Shown here in pieces: positions 16,397 to 23,993 of a DNA stretch of 64,000 bases (its first letter is position 1; every line of letters starts with the position of its first letter). The notes beneath the pieces are model-generated. The model was not told where the DNA came from, searched no databases, and worked only from the letters and a program-made list of their open reading frames with translations. Source of the stretch: Prochlorococcus marinus XMU1412. Lineage in GTDB: Bacteria; Cyanobacteriota; Cyanobacteriia; PCC-6307; Cyanobiaceae. The translations under genes and the position numbers were made by a program. The stretch is taken from assembly GCF_017696315.1 (NCBI RefSeq), contig NZ_JAAORJ010000001.1, positions 331,526-395,525 of the forward strand, read 5' to 3'.

Positions 16397-17251
16397 ATGA
16401 TAGATCTGAAAAGAAATAGTAAAAAAGAACCTGTAAAAGCAACTGGATTAAGGACAAGAGCATCTTCGTCTTATTCTCCTAATCAGAAAGATGATTTCAA
16501 AATAAGTAGAGGAAGGTTTTCTAATTTTTTAACCTGTAAAAGATGTTTTTACCTGGATAGAGTAAAAGGTTTAGACCCCCCTGGAACGCCCGGATGGACT
16601 TTAAATGAGACAACTGATTTGCTTTTAAAAAAAGAATTTGATTATTGCCGAGAAAGACAAATTCCACATAGATTATTTATCGAAAATGATTTAAGTCATT
16701 TAGTTCCTTTTGATCATCCTGAGATAGATGATTGGCGTAATTCTCTTCACAAAGGATTGATGCTTCGTCATAAGGATACAAATATCATTTTGACTGGAGG
16801 AGTTGATGACATCTGGCAGCACAATATTACAAAGGAATTAATAGTTGTTGATTATAAATCTCAGGCAAAACTTGGAAGAGTAGATAAACAGGATTATCTT
16901 GATGATCCATATCATGAGGGTTATAAAATTCAAATGGATTTCTATGCTTATCTTCTTAAGGGGATGGGATTTGATGTTCATAAAACAGCTTATTTTTTAG
17001 TTTGTAATGCAAAAAGAGATGACGAGGAATTTAATAAAAGAATGAATTTTGATGAATATTTAGTTCCCTATGATTGGAATATTGATTGGATTGAAGAAGA
17101 AATAGATTCAATGGTTTCTTTAATGAATAGTGATCAGATCCCGGAACCAAATCTATCCTGTAAAAATTGTGCTTATTCCGAGCAATATGCCAAGTTAGTT
17201 TGTAATCCAGTGAAAGATGATAGTGAAGAGATTCAGGGAAATCTTTTTTAG
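16397..17251 (+). CDS. PD-(D/E)XK nuclease, Cas4/RecB-like
   Basis: This 284-residue protein has the core of a PD-(D/E)XK nuclease: an early ISRGRFSNFLTCKRCFYLDRV (Cys at about 50 and 53), GGVDDIW (about 134-140) and VVDYKSQ (about 152-158) giving Asp...Asp-x-Lys, then QMDFYAYLL as motif IV. Cys residues at about 254 and 257 (SCKNCAY) plus the early pair could bind an iron-sulfur cluster as in Cas4 and AddB. There is no CRISPR array or cas gene in the window, so an adaptation role is unlikely. Cargo nuclease or defence effector is more likely. It diverges from the acidic gene; TATA-like -10 boxes lie near 16353-16378. Confidence 0.82.
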   Translation: MIDLKRNSKKEPVKATGLRTRASSSYSPNQKDDFKISRGRFSNFLTCKRCFYLDRVKGLDPPGTPGWTLNETTDLLLKKEFDYCRERQIPHRLFIENDLSHLVPFDHPEIDDWRNSLHKGLMLRHKDTNIILTGGVDDIWQHNITKELIVVDYKSQAKLGRVDKQDYLDDPYHEGYKIQMDFYAYLLKGMGFDVHKTAYFLVCNAKRDDEEFNKRMNFDEYLVPYDWNIDWIEEEIDSMVSLMNSDQIPEPNLSCKNCAYSEQYAKLVCNPVKDDSEEIQGNLF

Positions 17252-17296
17252 CAAACTTTTTGCCTATGCTTAAGCTGGAATGGGATAATTTAATTG

Positions 17297-17341
17297 ATTG
17301 ACAGTCGATCTAACATAGAGGGATAAAACCCTCTTTTTTAT
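17297..17341 (+). terminator. Terminator with the ATTGACAGTCGATC motif, inside the element
   Basis: The 14-mer at 17297-17310 is identical to the one at 10686. It is followed by stem AGAGGG (17317-17322) / CCCTCT (17329-17334) with loop ATAAAA and a T run. It ends the nuclease gene transcript 46 bases after the stop codon. Confidence 0.8.
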
Positions 17342-17349
17342 TTTCTTTG

Positions 17350-17817
17350 ATGGGAGATGAAGCTTATACAATACAAGATTACGTTCATGATGAGGCAGTA
17401 GCTTTTGCTGGAGCGATGCATCCCAAAGGTAGCCTGGCTCACAATTCAGATGAGATGTATTCATCTGACCGATATAAGTTAGAGAGTTGGAACCCTGAAG
17501 ATACAATTCCAGTGGCAACTTTTTTTTATGAAAAGTACTCCCCAAAAAAAGCATATTTTTATGTCGCATCTTTTACCGAAACACAATGGAAAGAATCTCA
17601 TATGGAAGTTTATTCACTCTTTTCTATCTGGTGGAATAAAGAATGGAGTCACTGGGAAAAAATACCTGAGTACTGTTGTTCCGTAATATCTGAAAAACCT
17701 CAACCACCTTTACATAAAGAAGCAGCAAATTGGATGTTGAAAAGAATGACTACCGAAGGATCTGGTTTCGCAGATGTAGACTATTTTAGAAAAGGCAAAC
17801 TAGAAATATTCAAATGA
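17350..17817 (+). CDS. Hypothetical tryptophan-rich protein
   Basis: The start is ATG 17350 (155 residues); a TTG one codon earlier is also possible. The protein has conserved-looking blocks FAGAMHPKGSLAHNSDEMYSSDR at about 18-40 split by charged residues, and several Trp around 96-108 (SIWWNKEWSHWEKIP). Soluble, not recognised. Its TGA overlaps the ATG of the next gene (ATGA), so the two are translated together. Confidence 0.6.
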   Translation: MGDEAYTIQDYVHDEAVAFAGAMHPKGSLAHNSDEMYSSDRYKLESWNPEDTIPVATFFYEKYSPKKAYFYVASFTETQWKESHMEVYSLFSIWWNKEWSHWEKIPEYCCSVISEKPQPPLHKEAANWMLKRMTTEGSGFADVDYFRKGKLEIFK

Positions 17818-18308
17818 AACGCTTACTTCTTGTCACAATAATATTTTTATTTCCTTTTTACGCTCAAGCTGGCTTCCCAGAAGGTGAGAATGGATATGAT
17901 CTAAAAAAAATTGAAGAGTCTTTTAGATTACCCTGTGATGAGATTGGAAATGATGATTGCATAGCAAGAGCATTGGGTGTCGGTGCCTGTACCTGGGTAT
18001 TTGGAATCAACAAAGATAAAGAGCCTGCGGAAGCTTTAAAAATTGCAGATAATGTTTTAATTGCTCTCCTGAAAGGAAATAATCTTGATTTAAAATCAAT
18101 GCTTGAAAAAGATGGATTAATTAAAAATAATATTAAAAAAGAAGCCACTTACAGAATTAATTTTTGCAGAGAAGAGACAAAAAAAGCTATCCCAAAGTTA
18201 GTAAAGAAATTGCCGGAGGGTGTTGTATTGGATGAAGAGAGAATAGAAAATTTAACCAGCGTCTTTCCTCTGCAATATTTAAGTATGTTTGAGCAATTTA
18301 GCAAATAA
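17814..18308 (+). CDS. Secreted hypothetical protein
   Basis: This 164-residue protein has a clear signal peptide (MKRLLLVTIIFLFPFYAQA, cleavage after Ala19). The mature part contains four Cys at about residues 40, 48, 58 and 134, likely forming two disulfides in the periplasm. It is helical and not recognised. It overlaps the upstream gene by four bases. Confidence 0.65.
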   Translation: MKRLLLVTIIFLFPFYAQAGFPEGENGYDLKKIEESFRLPCDEIGNDDCIARALGVGACTWVFGINKDKEPAEALKIADNVLIALLKGNNLDLKSMLEKDGLIKNNIKKEATYRINFCREETKKAIPKLVKKLPEGVVLDEERIENLTSVFPLQYLSMFEQFSK

Positions 18309-18313
18309 AAAAA

Positions 18314-18463
18314 GTGAAACTTTTACTATTGACTCCTATATTCAAACGTTTTAAAAAGAGTGCTTTTTTCTCATCACTTAATCAGAATACTTGTCCTGTT
18401 TATGATGCTGAAGAAATAAAAAAACAAGAACAGCAAGAAGCTATTAAAAAGTTATATCCATAA
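18314..18463 (+). CDS. Hypothetical 49-residue protein
   Basis: GTG 18314 opens a 49-codon frame ending TAA 18461-18463. It starts MKLLLLTPIFKRFKKSAFF and ends in a charged helix EEIKKQEQQEAIKKLYP. It begins just after the secreted-protein gene in the same direction. The codon pattern looks coding but there is no family match. Confidence 0.4.
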   Translation: MKLLLLTPIFKRFKKSAFFSSLNQNTCPVYDAEEIKKQEQQEAIKKLYP

Positions 18464-18500
18464 AAAAATATTCCATGTTTAAAAGAAAAGCTTTCTGTTT

Positions 18501-18914
18501 TTATGACCTAAATTTTCTATGTACTTTGCTTCTTAATTTTAAAAACTTCTCGTTTTGCTTTTCAAAATCATTAGTATCCCACTTATTTCCATAAAAATTA
18601 TATGCTTCATCTTTTGTTGAAGCCAGTTCGCAATCCTTTCTCCAATAAACTTCTAGACGACAATCTTTGTTTGAACAAACCCAGTTAGCTTTAGGAACTT
18701 GGCAAATATAAACATTACCGCTTTTATCCTTTATTTTTACTTCTCTAAAAGGTCCCATGCAACAGCCTCTAATATCATATTCGGCAATATTATCCACTAC
18801 TTCTTCGCTTGGCATACCATAGACAACTTCAAGTAGTTGCTTTTGCCCGCATTCAGGGCAAGCTTTTGGTTTCCCGCATCTAATTATTCTTTTTGGCTTA
18901 CCTCTTTTCCCCAT
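18501..18914 (-). CDS. Zinc-ribbon-type hypothetical protein
   Basis: This 137-residue basic protein has CPECG (about residues 19-23), Cys-Cys at about 51-52 and CSNKDC (about 81-86). That is three Cys groups suitable for one or two zinc sites. Basic patches at both ends suggest nucleic-acid binding. It is not recognised as a family. Its ATG overlaps the stop of the 59-residue gene just upstream (TAATG). Confidence 0.65.
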   Translation of the reverse strand: MGKRGKPKRIIRCGKPKACPECGQKQLLEVVYGMPSEEVVDNIAEYDIRGCCMGPFREVKIKDKSGNVYICQVPKANWVCSNKDCRLEVYWRKDCELASTKDEAYNFYGNKWDTNDFEKQNEKFLKLRSKVHRKFRS

Positions 18915-19093
18915 TACATCATGTCATTGAGCATATAATTCCAGTCAATCACTCCCCCCATTTTTTTCGTTTTTTCATCTTCTGCCCTTATGGCTTTTCT
19001 GATCTTTTGTCTTTCTTCAGAGTAATTTTTATCTAAGCTTTCATCAGGGTTACTAAGATAATCTGTGATGTTTCTTTTCGTCCATAGATCCAT
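18914..19093 (-). CDS. Hypothetical 59-residue protein coupled to the zinc-ribbon gene
   Basis: A minus-strand ATG at 19091-19093 opens 59 codons (MDLWTKRNITDYLSNPDESL at the start). It ends with TAA, whose last base is the first base of the next gene's ATG. The overlap and the clean codon pattern support it as a true gene. Product charged, helical, unknown. Confidence 0.6.
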   Translation of the reverse strand: MDLWTKRNITDYLSNPDESLDKNYSEERQKIRKAIRAEDEKTKKMGGVIDWNYMLNDMM

Positions 19094-19107
19094 AATGTTT
19101 TTGATAT

Positions 19108-19854
19108 TTAAAGGGTCCGAAGGAAACAGTAGGGGTCAGTAATAACCTTATAAAAGAGTTTATATTCTTTTGGTGGAACATATCCATTATTTTTCGCCAA
19201 TTGATAATCTTCACAGGCCCCCCGTCTATCTCCTGAAAGATTTCTTTCTCTTGCTCTTCGCATTAGTAATTTATTTTTAGTTTTTACTTCGAACTTTGCA
19301 AAATTGCTGGGCAGACAATTCTCTGCGAAAACATTTTTTGCTCTTTTATTTCCTTTCTCAATCCCTTTCCTCCAGTCATTACATGCTCCCTGAGCATCCC
19401 CAATCATTTCTTTAAGAATCGCTCTATTGAAGAATGAATATTGAAGTTCTATATCTTTTGAAATCGCCCTTGAATAATCTTTAATAGCACTTATGTTTCT
19501 TCTTAAATTTGCATTAGCTCTTGCACGATTGTAGACAGCAGCTCCATTGCCAGGATCAATTGATAAAAGTAAGTTGAGATCATTTACAGCACCTTCATAA
19601 TCTTTCAATTCACTTTTTGAATTTGCTCTATTGAATAATGCATAGGTATTCTTTGGATTGAATTTCAAAGACTCTGTATAGTCTTTTATTGCCCCTTTAT
19701 GATCATCATAAAAGTATATTTTCTTGTCGCCTTCGAAGTTATATTCTATTGATTTATTTGTATCAGTAGTAATACTTTTTGCTTTGGATTTGTTGCTAAA
19801 TATTGTTGGACTTGCGGCCAAAAAAATTGAGAAAAGTAAAGGGTAAATTTTCAT
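19108..19854 (-). CDS. Secreted TPR-repeat protein
   Basis: This 248-residue protein has a signal peptide (MKIYPLLFSIFLAASPTIFS). Three tetratricopeptide repeats follow between about residues 50 and 155: AIKDYTESLKFNPKNTYALFNRA, AVNDLNLLLSIDPGNGAAVYNRA and AIKDYSRAISKD units, each shown here only in part by its helix starts. A C-terminal segment with GDAQGACNDWRKG follows. TPR arrays bind partner peptides; this one would act in the periplasm or at the envelope. It is a paralogue of the gene at 20709 in the opposite orientation. An operon with the downstream small genes is possible. Confidence 0.8.
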   Translation of the reverse strand: MKIYPLLFSIFLAASPTIFSNKSKAKSITTDTNKSIEYNFEGDKKIYFYDDHKGAIKDYTESLKFNPKNTYALFNRANSKSELKDYEGAVNDLNLLLSIDPGNGAAVYNRARANANLRRNISAIKDYSRAISKDIELQYSFFNRAILKEMIGDAQGACNDWRKGIEKGNKRAKNVFAENCLPSNFAKFEVKTKNKLLMRRARERNLSGDRRGACEDYQLAKNNGYVPPKEYKLFYKVITDPYCFLRTL

Positions 19855-19992
19855 ACTTCAAAAAATATAAAGTTCTAGTTTTTTTAAATTAATGCATATT
19901 CAAAATATTGCCATGTCCTCTTTTTTTAATTCGTTATTTTTTGTACATAAATAAAATTCTTTAATATTGATTCTTATAAAAAAAACTAAAAA

Positions 19993-20145
19993 TTATTTCT
20001 TAAATAAATCTTGAATAATATAAATATCCTCTGCATTTGGATATTTCTGTTTAAACACGCTGATTGCACTATTTGGCGACAAAGCAAATAAATTTATTTT
20101 GATTCTATATTTATCTACCAAGCCAGAGATTAAATACTTTTTCAT
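19993..20145 (-). CDS. Hypothetical 50-residue protein coupled to the 20142 gene
   Basis: The ATG at 20143-20145 overlaps the TGA of the upstream gene (ATGA). It runs 50 codons to 19993, starts MKKYLISGLVDKYRIKINLF and ends in IIQDLFKK. The compact strand-helix-strand pattern and a Asn/Ser/Pro turn suggest a small folded domain. Function unknown. Confidence 0.6.
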   Translation of the reverse strand: MKKYLISGLVDKYRIKINLFALSPNSAISVFKQKYPNAEDIYIIQDLFKK

Positions 20146-20618
20146 TTTAAAGCAGAAAAGTTTTTTTCTAATTCTTTAGTTTTCCAATATTCTTCAACTA
20201 CGACAACACTTACTTTTTTAAAAGCTTTAAAAGTATCTATGTAATGTTGATAATCATCTTCAGGAAAATGCGAAGGAAAATTATAATAATCCTCTCTCTC
20301 ATCTATTAGAAAATTTTTAGAAGGAACTTTTTCAATCCAATCTAACCAGTGATTCACCTCAGAATCGAGAGAAATATATGAATACCTTTCATTACTGTAA
20401 TTAAACCAGTCAATCCCATTTATATTTACCAAGATATCAAATACAAATCCGCGTTGATATGATCCTATCGAACATTCAACAGGAGGAATTTTTGGAATAA
20501 AAATATCAACTGGACTTTTAATTATCCAGTTATAGAAGTTTGTTTTTTCGGGTTCCTTTATTGCAGCATTATCCATCCAACTCTCAAATTCTTGTCTCTG
20601 TGAATTAACAACGAACAT
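20142..20618 (-). CDS. Hypothetical protein
   Basis: This 158-residue soluble protein starts MFVVNSQRQEFESWMDNAAI. It contains GSYQRGFVFDILVNINGIDWF (about 52-72) and a Trp/Asp patch near HWLDWIEKVPS. No membrane span or known motif. It diverges from the TPR gene at 20709 and is coupled to the 50-residue gene downstream. Confidence 0.6.
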   Translation of the reverse strand: MFVVNSQRQEFESWMDNAAIKEPEKTNFYNWIIKSPVDIFIPKIPPVECSIGSYQRGFVFDILVNINGIDWFNYSNERYSYISLDSEVNHWLDWIEKVPSKNFLIDEREDYYNFPSHFPEDDYQHYIDTFKAFKKVSVVVVEEYWKTKELEKNFSALK

Positions 20619-20708
20619 TTTTAGTTTTATTAATAAGAGAAAAGGACCATAGCGTTATTTTGCATCTGTTCTAAATTAAATAAACAAGATCTTTATATTT
20701 TTTGAAGT

Positions 20709-21257
20709 ATGAAAATTTACCATTTTATAATTGCAACTTCATTAGCAATTCCATCTCTTATATTTTCTCCAAATGCAGAAGCTCATAAACATTTTAATAA
20801 AGTCAAAAATATTTCTTCATCTGAAAAAATAACAGGCAATGGGTATGAGATCTTAAAAGAAAAAAATTATATTCATGCAAGTGAAAAATTATCAGAAGCG
20901 TTAAAAATTAATCCTAAAAATAAGTTTGCCTTACTTTTGAGAGCATATTCAAAAAAGGAATTAAAAGATTATAGAAGTGCCTTAAAAGATTTAAATACAA
21001 TTTTAAAAATCGATTCAGAATATAATGCCGCAGTAGCTCTTAGGGCATGGGTCAATATTAAGTTGCGAAATTATACGGAGGCGATTGATGATTATTCAAA
21101 ATTAATAGCATACGATCTAATGCTTAAAGATTCATATGGAAATAGGGGATTTCTAAAAGAGATAATGAATGACAATGAAGGAGCATGCTCAGACTGGCAA
21201 AAAGGAGGTTTGCTTGGTAATAAAAAAGCATCTTTGGCTTTTGAAAATCATTGTTGA
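20709..21257 (+). CDS. Secreted TPR-repeat protein, second copy
   Basis: This 182-residue protein has a signal peptide (MKIYHFIIATSLAIPSLIFS) close to that of the 19108 gene. Three TPR-like units run from about residue 57 to 145, and the same ending type DNEGACSDWQKGGLLGNKKA is present. Compared with the paralogue it lacks about 60 C-terminal residues. The two lie 850 bases apart in opposite directions around the 20142 gene. Role unknown, presumably envelope or periplasm. Confidence 0.8.
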   Translation: MKIYHFIIATSLAIPSLIFSPNAEAHKHFNKVKNISSSEKITGNGYEILKEKNYIHASEKLSEALKINPKNKFALLLRAYSKKELKDYRSALKDLNTILKIDSEYNAAVALRAWVNIKLRNYTEAIDDYSKLIAYDLMLKDSYGNRGFLKEIMNDNEGACSDWQKGGLLGNKKASLAFENHC

Positions 21258-21565
21258 TTCGAATAAGTTTCATTTTTATATTTGATGAAAAAATTAAAAG
21301 ATGCCTTATACAAACTATTCGCTCTTAGGTCTAGCTCATAAAGTTCGGGATCATCAAAAAAATCTTTTTCTATTTTTTCTAATTGATTAATGTCATTAAT
21401 TTCTTCTAATGAATTTTCTATAATTTTTTTTTCTCTAAGAATAAAATTAATTTTCTCTAGTGCATTTAAAAAAGCATTTACCACAATTCTTCTATCAATT
21501 AATTTAGAAATTTCCTTAGAATGATTTCCTGAAGAAATCCAATTTTTTAAGTTATCCAAAGTCAT
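21248..21565 (-). CDS. Hypothetical helical protein
   Basis: I choose ATG 21563-21565 (105 residues) over an upstream TTG at 21598, because GGAGG lies about 15 bases before this ATG and the extra residues look like leader. The protein is Leu/Ile/Asn/Glu rich and helical, with LEEINDINQLEKIEKDF in the middle. Its end overlaps the TPR gene end by ten bases (convergent). Confidence 0.5.
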   Translation of the reverse strand: MTLDNLKNWISSGNHSKEISKLIDRRIVVNAFLNALEKINFILREKKIIENSLEEINDINQLEKIEKDFFDDPELYELDLRANSLYKASFNFFIKYKNETYSNQQ

Positions 21566-21838
21566 AATATTAATTTTATAACCTCCAAAAAATTCCAAAA
21601 TAAAAAATCTCTTTATTTTCTTTTAGTTCTAAATAACTTTTCTCATAATACAAATATACTTCTTGCCTACAATTATTTCATTTGGCAATATTGGTAACCG
21701 ACTCCCAAATTGGCACATCCAAATTAGATGTTTCCATTAATGGCCAGATAGAAACGAAGGAATACAAGTCAGGGATTTTCAAATAATTTTTCTTTCGGTT
21801 CAGCTGTTAAAAAGCTCCTACACACATACTGATAGACA

Positions 21839-22621
21839 ATGAAAATTATTAAGAGACTCAGGTCGCTGCCAGGCGATTCTTTGGACGTTATACGCCGTAC
21901 ACCGCCCCTTGTTTTCGCAATGGCTGTCTTATCTCTCGGGGGATTTATAGGCGCTTCCACGGTCCTTGTGAGAGGGTTCAGAACAGTTGAGAATACTATC
22001 ACTGTTACCGGTGCAAGTACTGAAAGTTTCGAGAGTGATATCGCAAAATGGTCAGTCCAGGTAAAGACATCAGGTACAACTCAGATTGACTCATTTACCA
22101 AGCATAAGCAGTCCATTAATAAGACAATGGAGTTCCTTAAAGCCAATGGAATTGAGGACAGTTTAAAGCAGGATGTTTATATTGGACCCGCGAGTATCAG
22201 TGAATATAAAACCAAGCATCCCAAGACTAATGAAATCATTAGAACTGAATGGATTACTTATCAGAATATTGAGATTGAAAGTAGGGATGTTTATAACATC
22301 CAGAAGACCCATAGTCAGATAACAGAATTGCTTGGAAAAGGGGTAAGGGTGAAACCAAGTCGTCCTGAATTCACCTATTCAAAGCTGGCTGATAAACGCG
22401 TTGACATGCTTGCGAAGGCGGCAAAGGATGCACGAATCAGAGCTGAGGCAATTGCGCTTCAGGCAGGATCTGAAGTAGGTGGTTTAAAGAGAGTGAACAC
22501 CGGTGTTTTTCAGATAACTGTTCCGAACTCCACGAAGGTGAGTAGCTGGGGTTCTTATGACACTTCAACTATCAAGAAAGATATCACTGCCGTAATGGGG
22601 GTAACTTTCGCAGTTAAGTAG
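21839..22621 (+). CDS. SIMPL-domain (DUF541) envelope protein of foreign composition
   Basis: This 260-residue protein has one N-terminal membrane segment at about residues 25-45 (LVFAMAVLSLGGFIGASTVLV), then the DUF541 fold with VTGASTESFESDIAKWSV, the KADKRV-like LADKRVDMLAKAAKDARIRAEAIALQAG and a closing VMGVTFAVK. SIMPL proteins are periplasmic barrels tied to oxidative or envelope stress, mechanism unclear. One sampled 60-base line (22321) contains 26 G or C, far above the A/T-rich neighbours, so it looks recently transferred from a higher-G+C donor such as marine Synechococcus or another bacterium. Confidence 0.87.
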   Translation: MKIIKRLRSLPGDSLDVIRRTPPLVFAMAVLSLGGFIGASTVLVRGFRTVENTITVTGASTESFESDIAKWSVQVKTSGTTQIDSFTKHKQSINKTMEFLKANGIEDSLKQDVYIGPASISEYKTKHPKTNEIIRTEWITYQNIEIESRDVYNIQKTHSQITELLGKGVRVKPSRPEFTYSKLADKRVDMLAKAAKDARIRAEAIALQAGSEVGGLKRVNTGVFQITVPNSTKVSSWGSYDTSTIKKDITAVMGVTFAVK

Positions 22622-22625
22622 ATAT

Positions 22626-22721
22626 TCAGGGAGTCTGTTTTTTGCCTTTTAGAATCATCAGCAAAGGTAGACCAATAAGCATTAGGCTCCCATCAATTAA
22701 TAAAAAAGTATTCAGATTCAT
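22626..22721 (-). CDS. 31-residue hydrophobic protein, second copy of the duplicated pair
   Basis: The ATG at 22719-22721 overlaps the TAA of the 62-residue gene by one base (TAATG). The product starts MNLNTFLLIDGSLMLIG and ends in KGKKQTP. It matches the 28-residue product of 12751-12837 except for a few conservative changes and a longer tail. Confidence 0.65.
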   Translation of the reverse strand: MNLNTFLLIDGSLMLIGLPLLMILKGKKQTP

Positions 22722-22909
22722 TAATCCATTCCATCGGGAATATCCCAAGTAAGGGGTATTCCTTTTTTAACGGCATCTTTCTCCATCTCATCCATTTCTT
22801 TTCTTAGCTTGTTGTAATAGGCCAACTCTTCTAGATCATCAGAACCAAGACCATAATTCATGATCGCTGCAAGATAAATTTTATGCATGCGGTATGAAGA
22901 TAGTGGCAT
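22721..22909 (-). CDS. Hypothetical protein, second copy of the duplicated pair
   Basis: This 62-residue protein shares SSYRMHKIY, AAIMNYGLGSDD, EELAYYNK and RKEMD blocks with the 12834-13037 product, and ends LTWDIPDGMD against LNWDTPEGMD. It lacks the five-residue N-terminal extension. The role is unknown. The pair (this gene and its overlapping hydrophobic partner) travels as a unit. Confidence 0.7.
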   Translation of the reverse strand: MPLSSYRMHKIYLAAIMNYGLGSDDLEELAYYNKLRKEMDEMEKDAVKKGIPLTWDIPDGMD

Positions 22910-22945
22910 TATTTAAGACAAGCTATTTAAATTATAAGATTGTTT

Positions 22946-23332
22946 TTATCCGCATTGCTTATCTTCTCCACTAATACAAAATCTTTCAGCTTCAGTATTT
23001 AATCTCATTTCACAGGAAATTATCATTAAGGGTTTAACTGTTCCCTGCCCAAAATGTTTTGACTTGTAGTGAGAACAAATCCTACGTCTAGCACTCATCC
23101 AGTCTTTCCATAGTTTATCGTCATTCAATTCCTGTCTTAAATCCCAGTCTCTTTTATTCGCTTTCTCTGCGTAACACCTTGTATATTCTGGTGTTGCTCC
23201 TGTCTCTACACATTCAAAAGGATAATCTTCCCACTGTTTAGCGTTCCAGCTTTCAAAGGTGTGATCATGAGCTCTAAGAGGTATTTGTGATAAGACTAAT
23301 AAAAGAGGGAATAGAAAGGTTTTTATCTGCAT
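22946..23332 (-). CDS. Secreted LprI / DUF1311-like protein
   Basis: This 128-residue protein has a signal peptide (MQIKTFLFPLLLVLSQIPLRA). A LprI-type region follows: Cys-Val-Glu-Thr-Gly, TPEYTRCYAEKANKRDWDL, W-x-x-W-x-x-ARRRIC, then a Gly-rich turn and a final SCEMRLNTEAERF. Cys residues at about 40, 53, 87 and 105 probably pair in the periplasm. LprI was named as a lysozyme inhibitor, but most family members are uncharacterised. It sits next to the duplicated small pair and ends the left cargo region. Confidence 0.7.
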   Translation of the reverse strand: MQIKTFLFPLLLVLSQIPLRAHDHTFESWNAKQWEDYPFECVETGATPEYTRCYAEKANKRDWDLRQELNDDKLWKDWMSARRRICSHYKSKHFGQGTVKPLMIISCEMRLNTEAERFCISGEDKQCG

Positions 23333-23382
23333 AAAAACTAAATATAGGAATTTTTATGGTATCTCAGATCCCAATCATTGCA

Positions 23383-23475
23383 AGGGATTACGTAACCCCT
23401 CCATAATACACGGGTAGAAGGGTTAAAAGACAAGAAATTGACAAGCTACTACTTACTGGATGTGTGTAAACACAT
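23383..23475. promoter_or_regulatory. Two palindromic sites upstream of vsr
   Basis: The 18-bp near-palindrome AGGGATTACGTAACCCCT (one mismatched pair) is at 23383-23400. A second imperfect palindrome ATGTGTGTAAACACAT is at about 23460-23475. Both lie in the 211-base gap before vsr and after the divergent LprI-like gene, where operators would be expected. No regulator gene is recognised in the locus. Confidence 0.35.
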
Positions 23476-23544
23476 AATGCACGTACAGAATATAGGTACT
23501 TATATGTTGATATTGGTTATATTATTTAGAAATTAATTTTTTAG

Positions 23545-23967
23545 ATGAGTAGTGAAGTAATTCATGAGGTGAGTGAGCAGAGATCAAGGAATATGTCTGC
23601 AATAAAGTCGAAGAATACAAAGCCAGAAATCACTGTAAGAAAACTTCTCCATTCAATGGGATATAGATTCAGATTACATAAAAAAGATTTACCGGGTTCT
23701 CCTGATATTGTTCTGCCAAAATATAAAACAGTAATTTTTGTGCATGGATGTTTTTGGCATAGACATCAAAATTGTAAGTATGCCTCTAATCCAAAAACTA
23801 GGAGAGAATTCTGGGAAAAAAAGTTTAAAGAAAATATTGAGAGAGATAAAAAAACTCAAGAAAAGTTAAAAAATTTAGGTTGGAAAACAAACATTGTTTG
23901 GGAATGTGAAGTTAAAAATAGAGAAATATTATTCCTTAAGTTAGAAGAGATTTTAAGGAAAAAATAA
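23545..23967 (+). CDS. vsr: Very short patch repair (Vsr) mismatch endonuclease
   Basis: This 140-residue protein has the Vsr core: RSRNMSAIKSKNTKPE near the start, SPDIVLP with the catalytic Asp54, VHGCFWHRHQNC (about 66-77), a second acidic site around E99-D101, and LGWKTNIVWECE. Vsr nicks T:G mismatches left when 5-methylcytosine deaminates. Its presence fits the C5 methyltransferase of the same locus. It faces the minus-strand operon, meeting the AIPR gene end with a 26-base gap. Confidence 0.95.
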   Translation: MSSEVIHEVSEQRSRNMSAIKSKNTKPEITVRKLLHSMGYRFRLHKKDLPGSPDIVLPKYKTVIFVHGCFWHRHQNCKYASNPKTRREFWEKKFKENIERDKKTQEKLKNLGWKTNIVWECEVKNREILFLKLEEILRKK

Positions 23968-23993
23968 TTTATTTAAAAAAAAATTCTTAAAGA

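Noticed and set aside
17270-17569. Minus-strand frame opposite the 17350 gene
   Set aside because: It runs through a terminator and opposite a gene with proper start and coupled stop.
17864-18148. Minus-strand frame opposite the secreted protein
   Set aside because: It is antisense to a gene with a good signal peptide and overlap to its neighbour.
21769-22002. Minus-strand frame at the SIMPL gene start
   Set aside because: It overlaps the promoter and start of a gene with a domain match.
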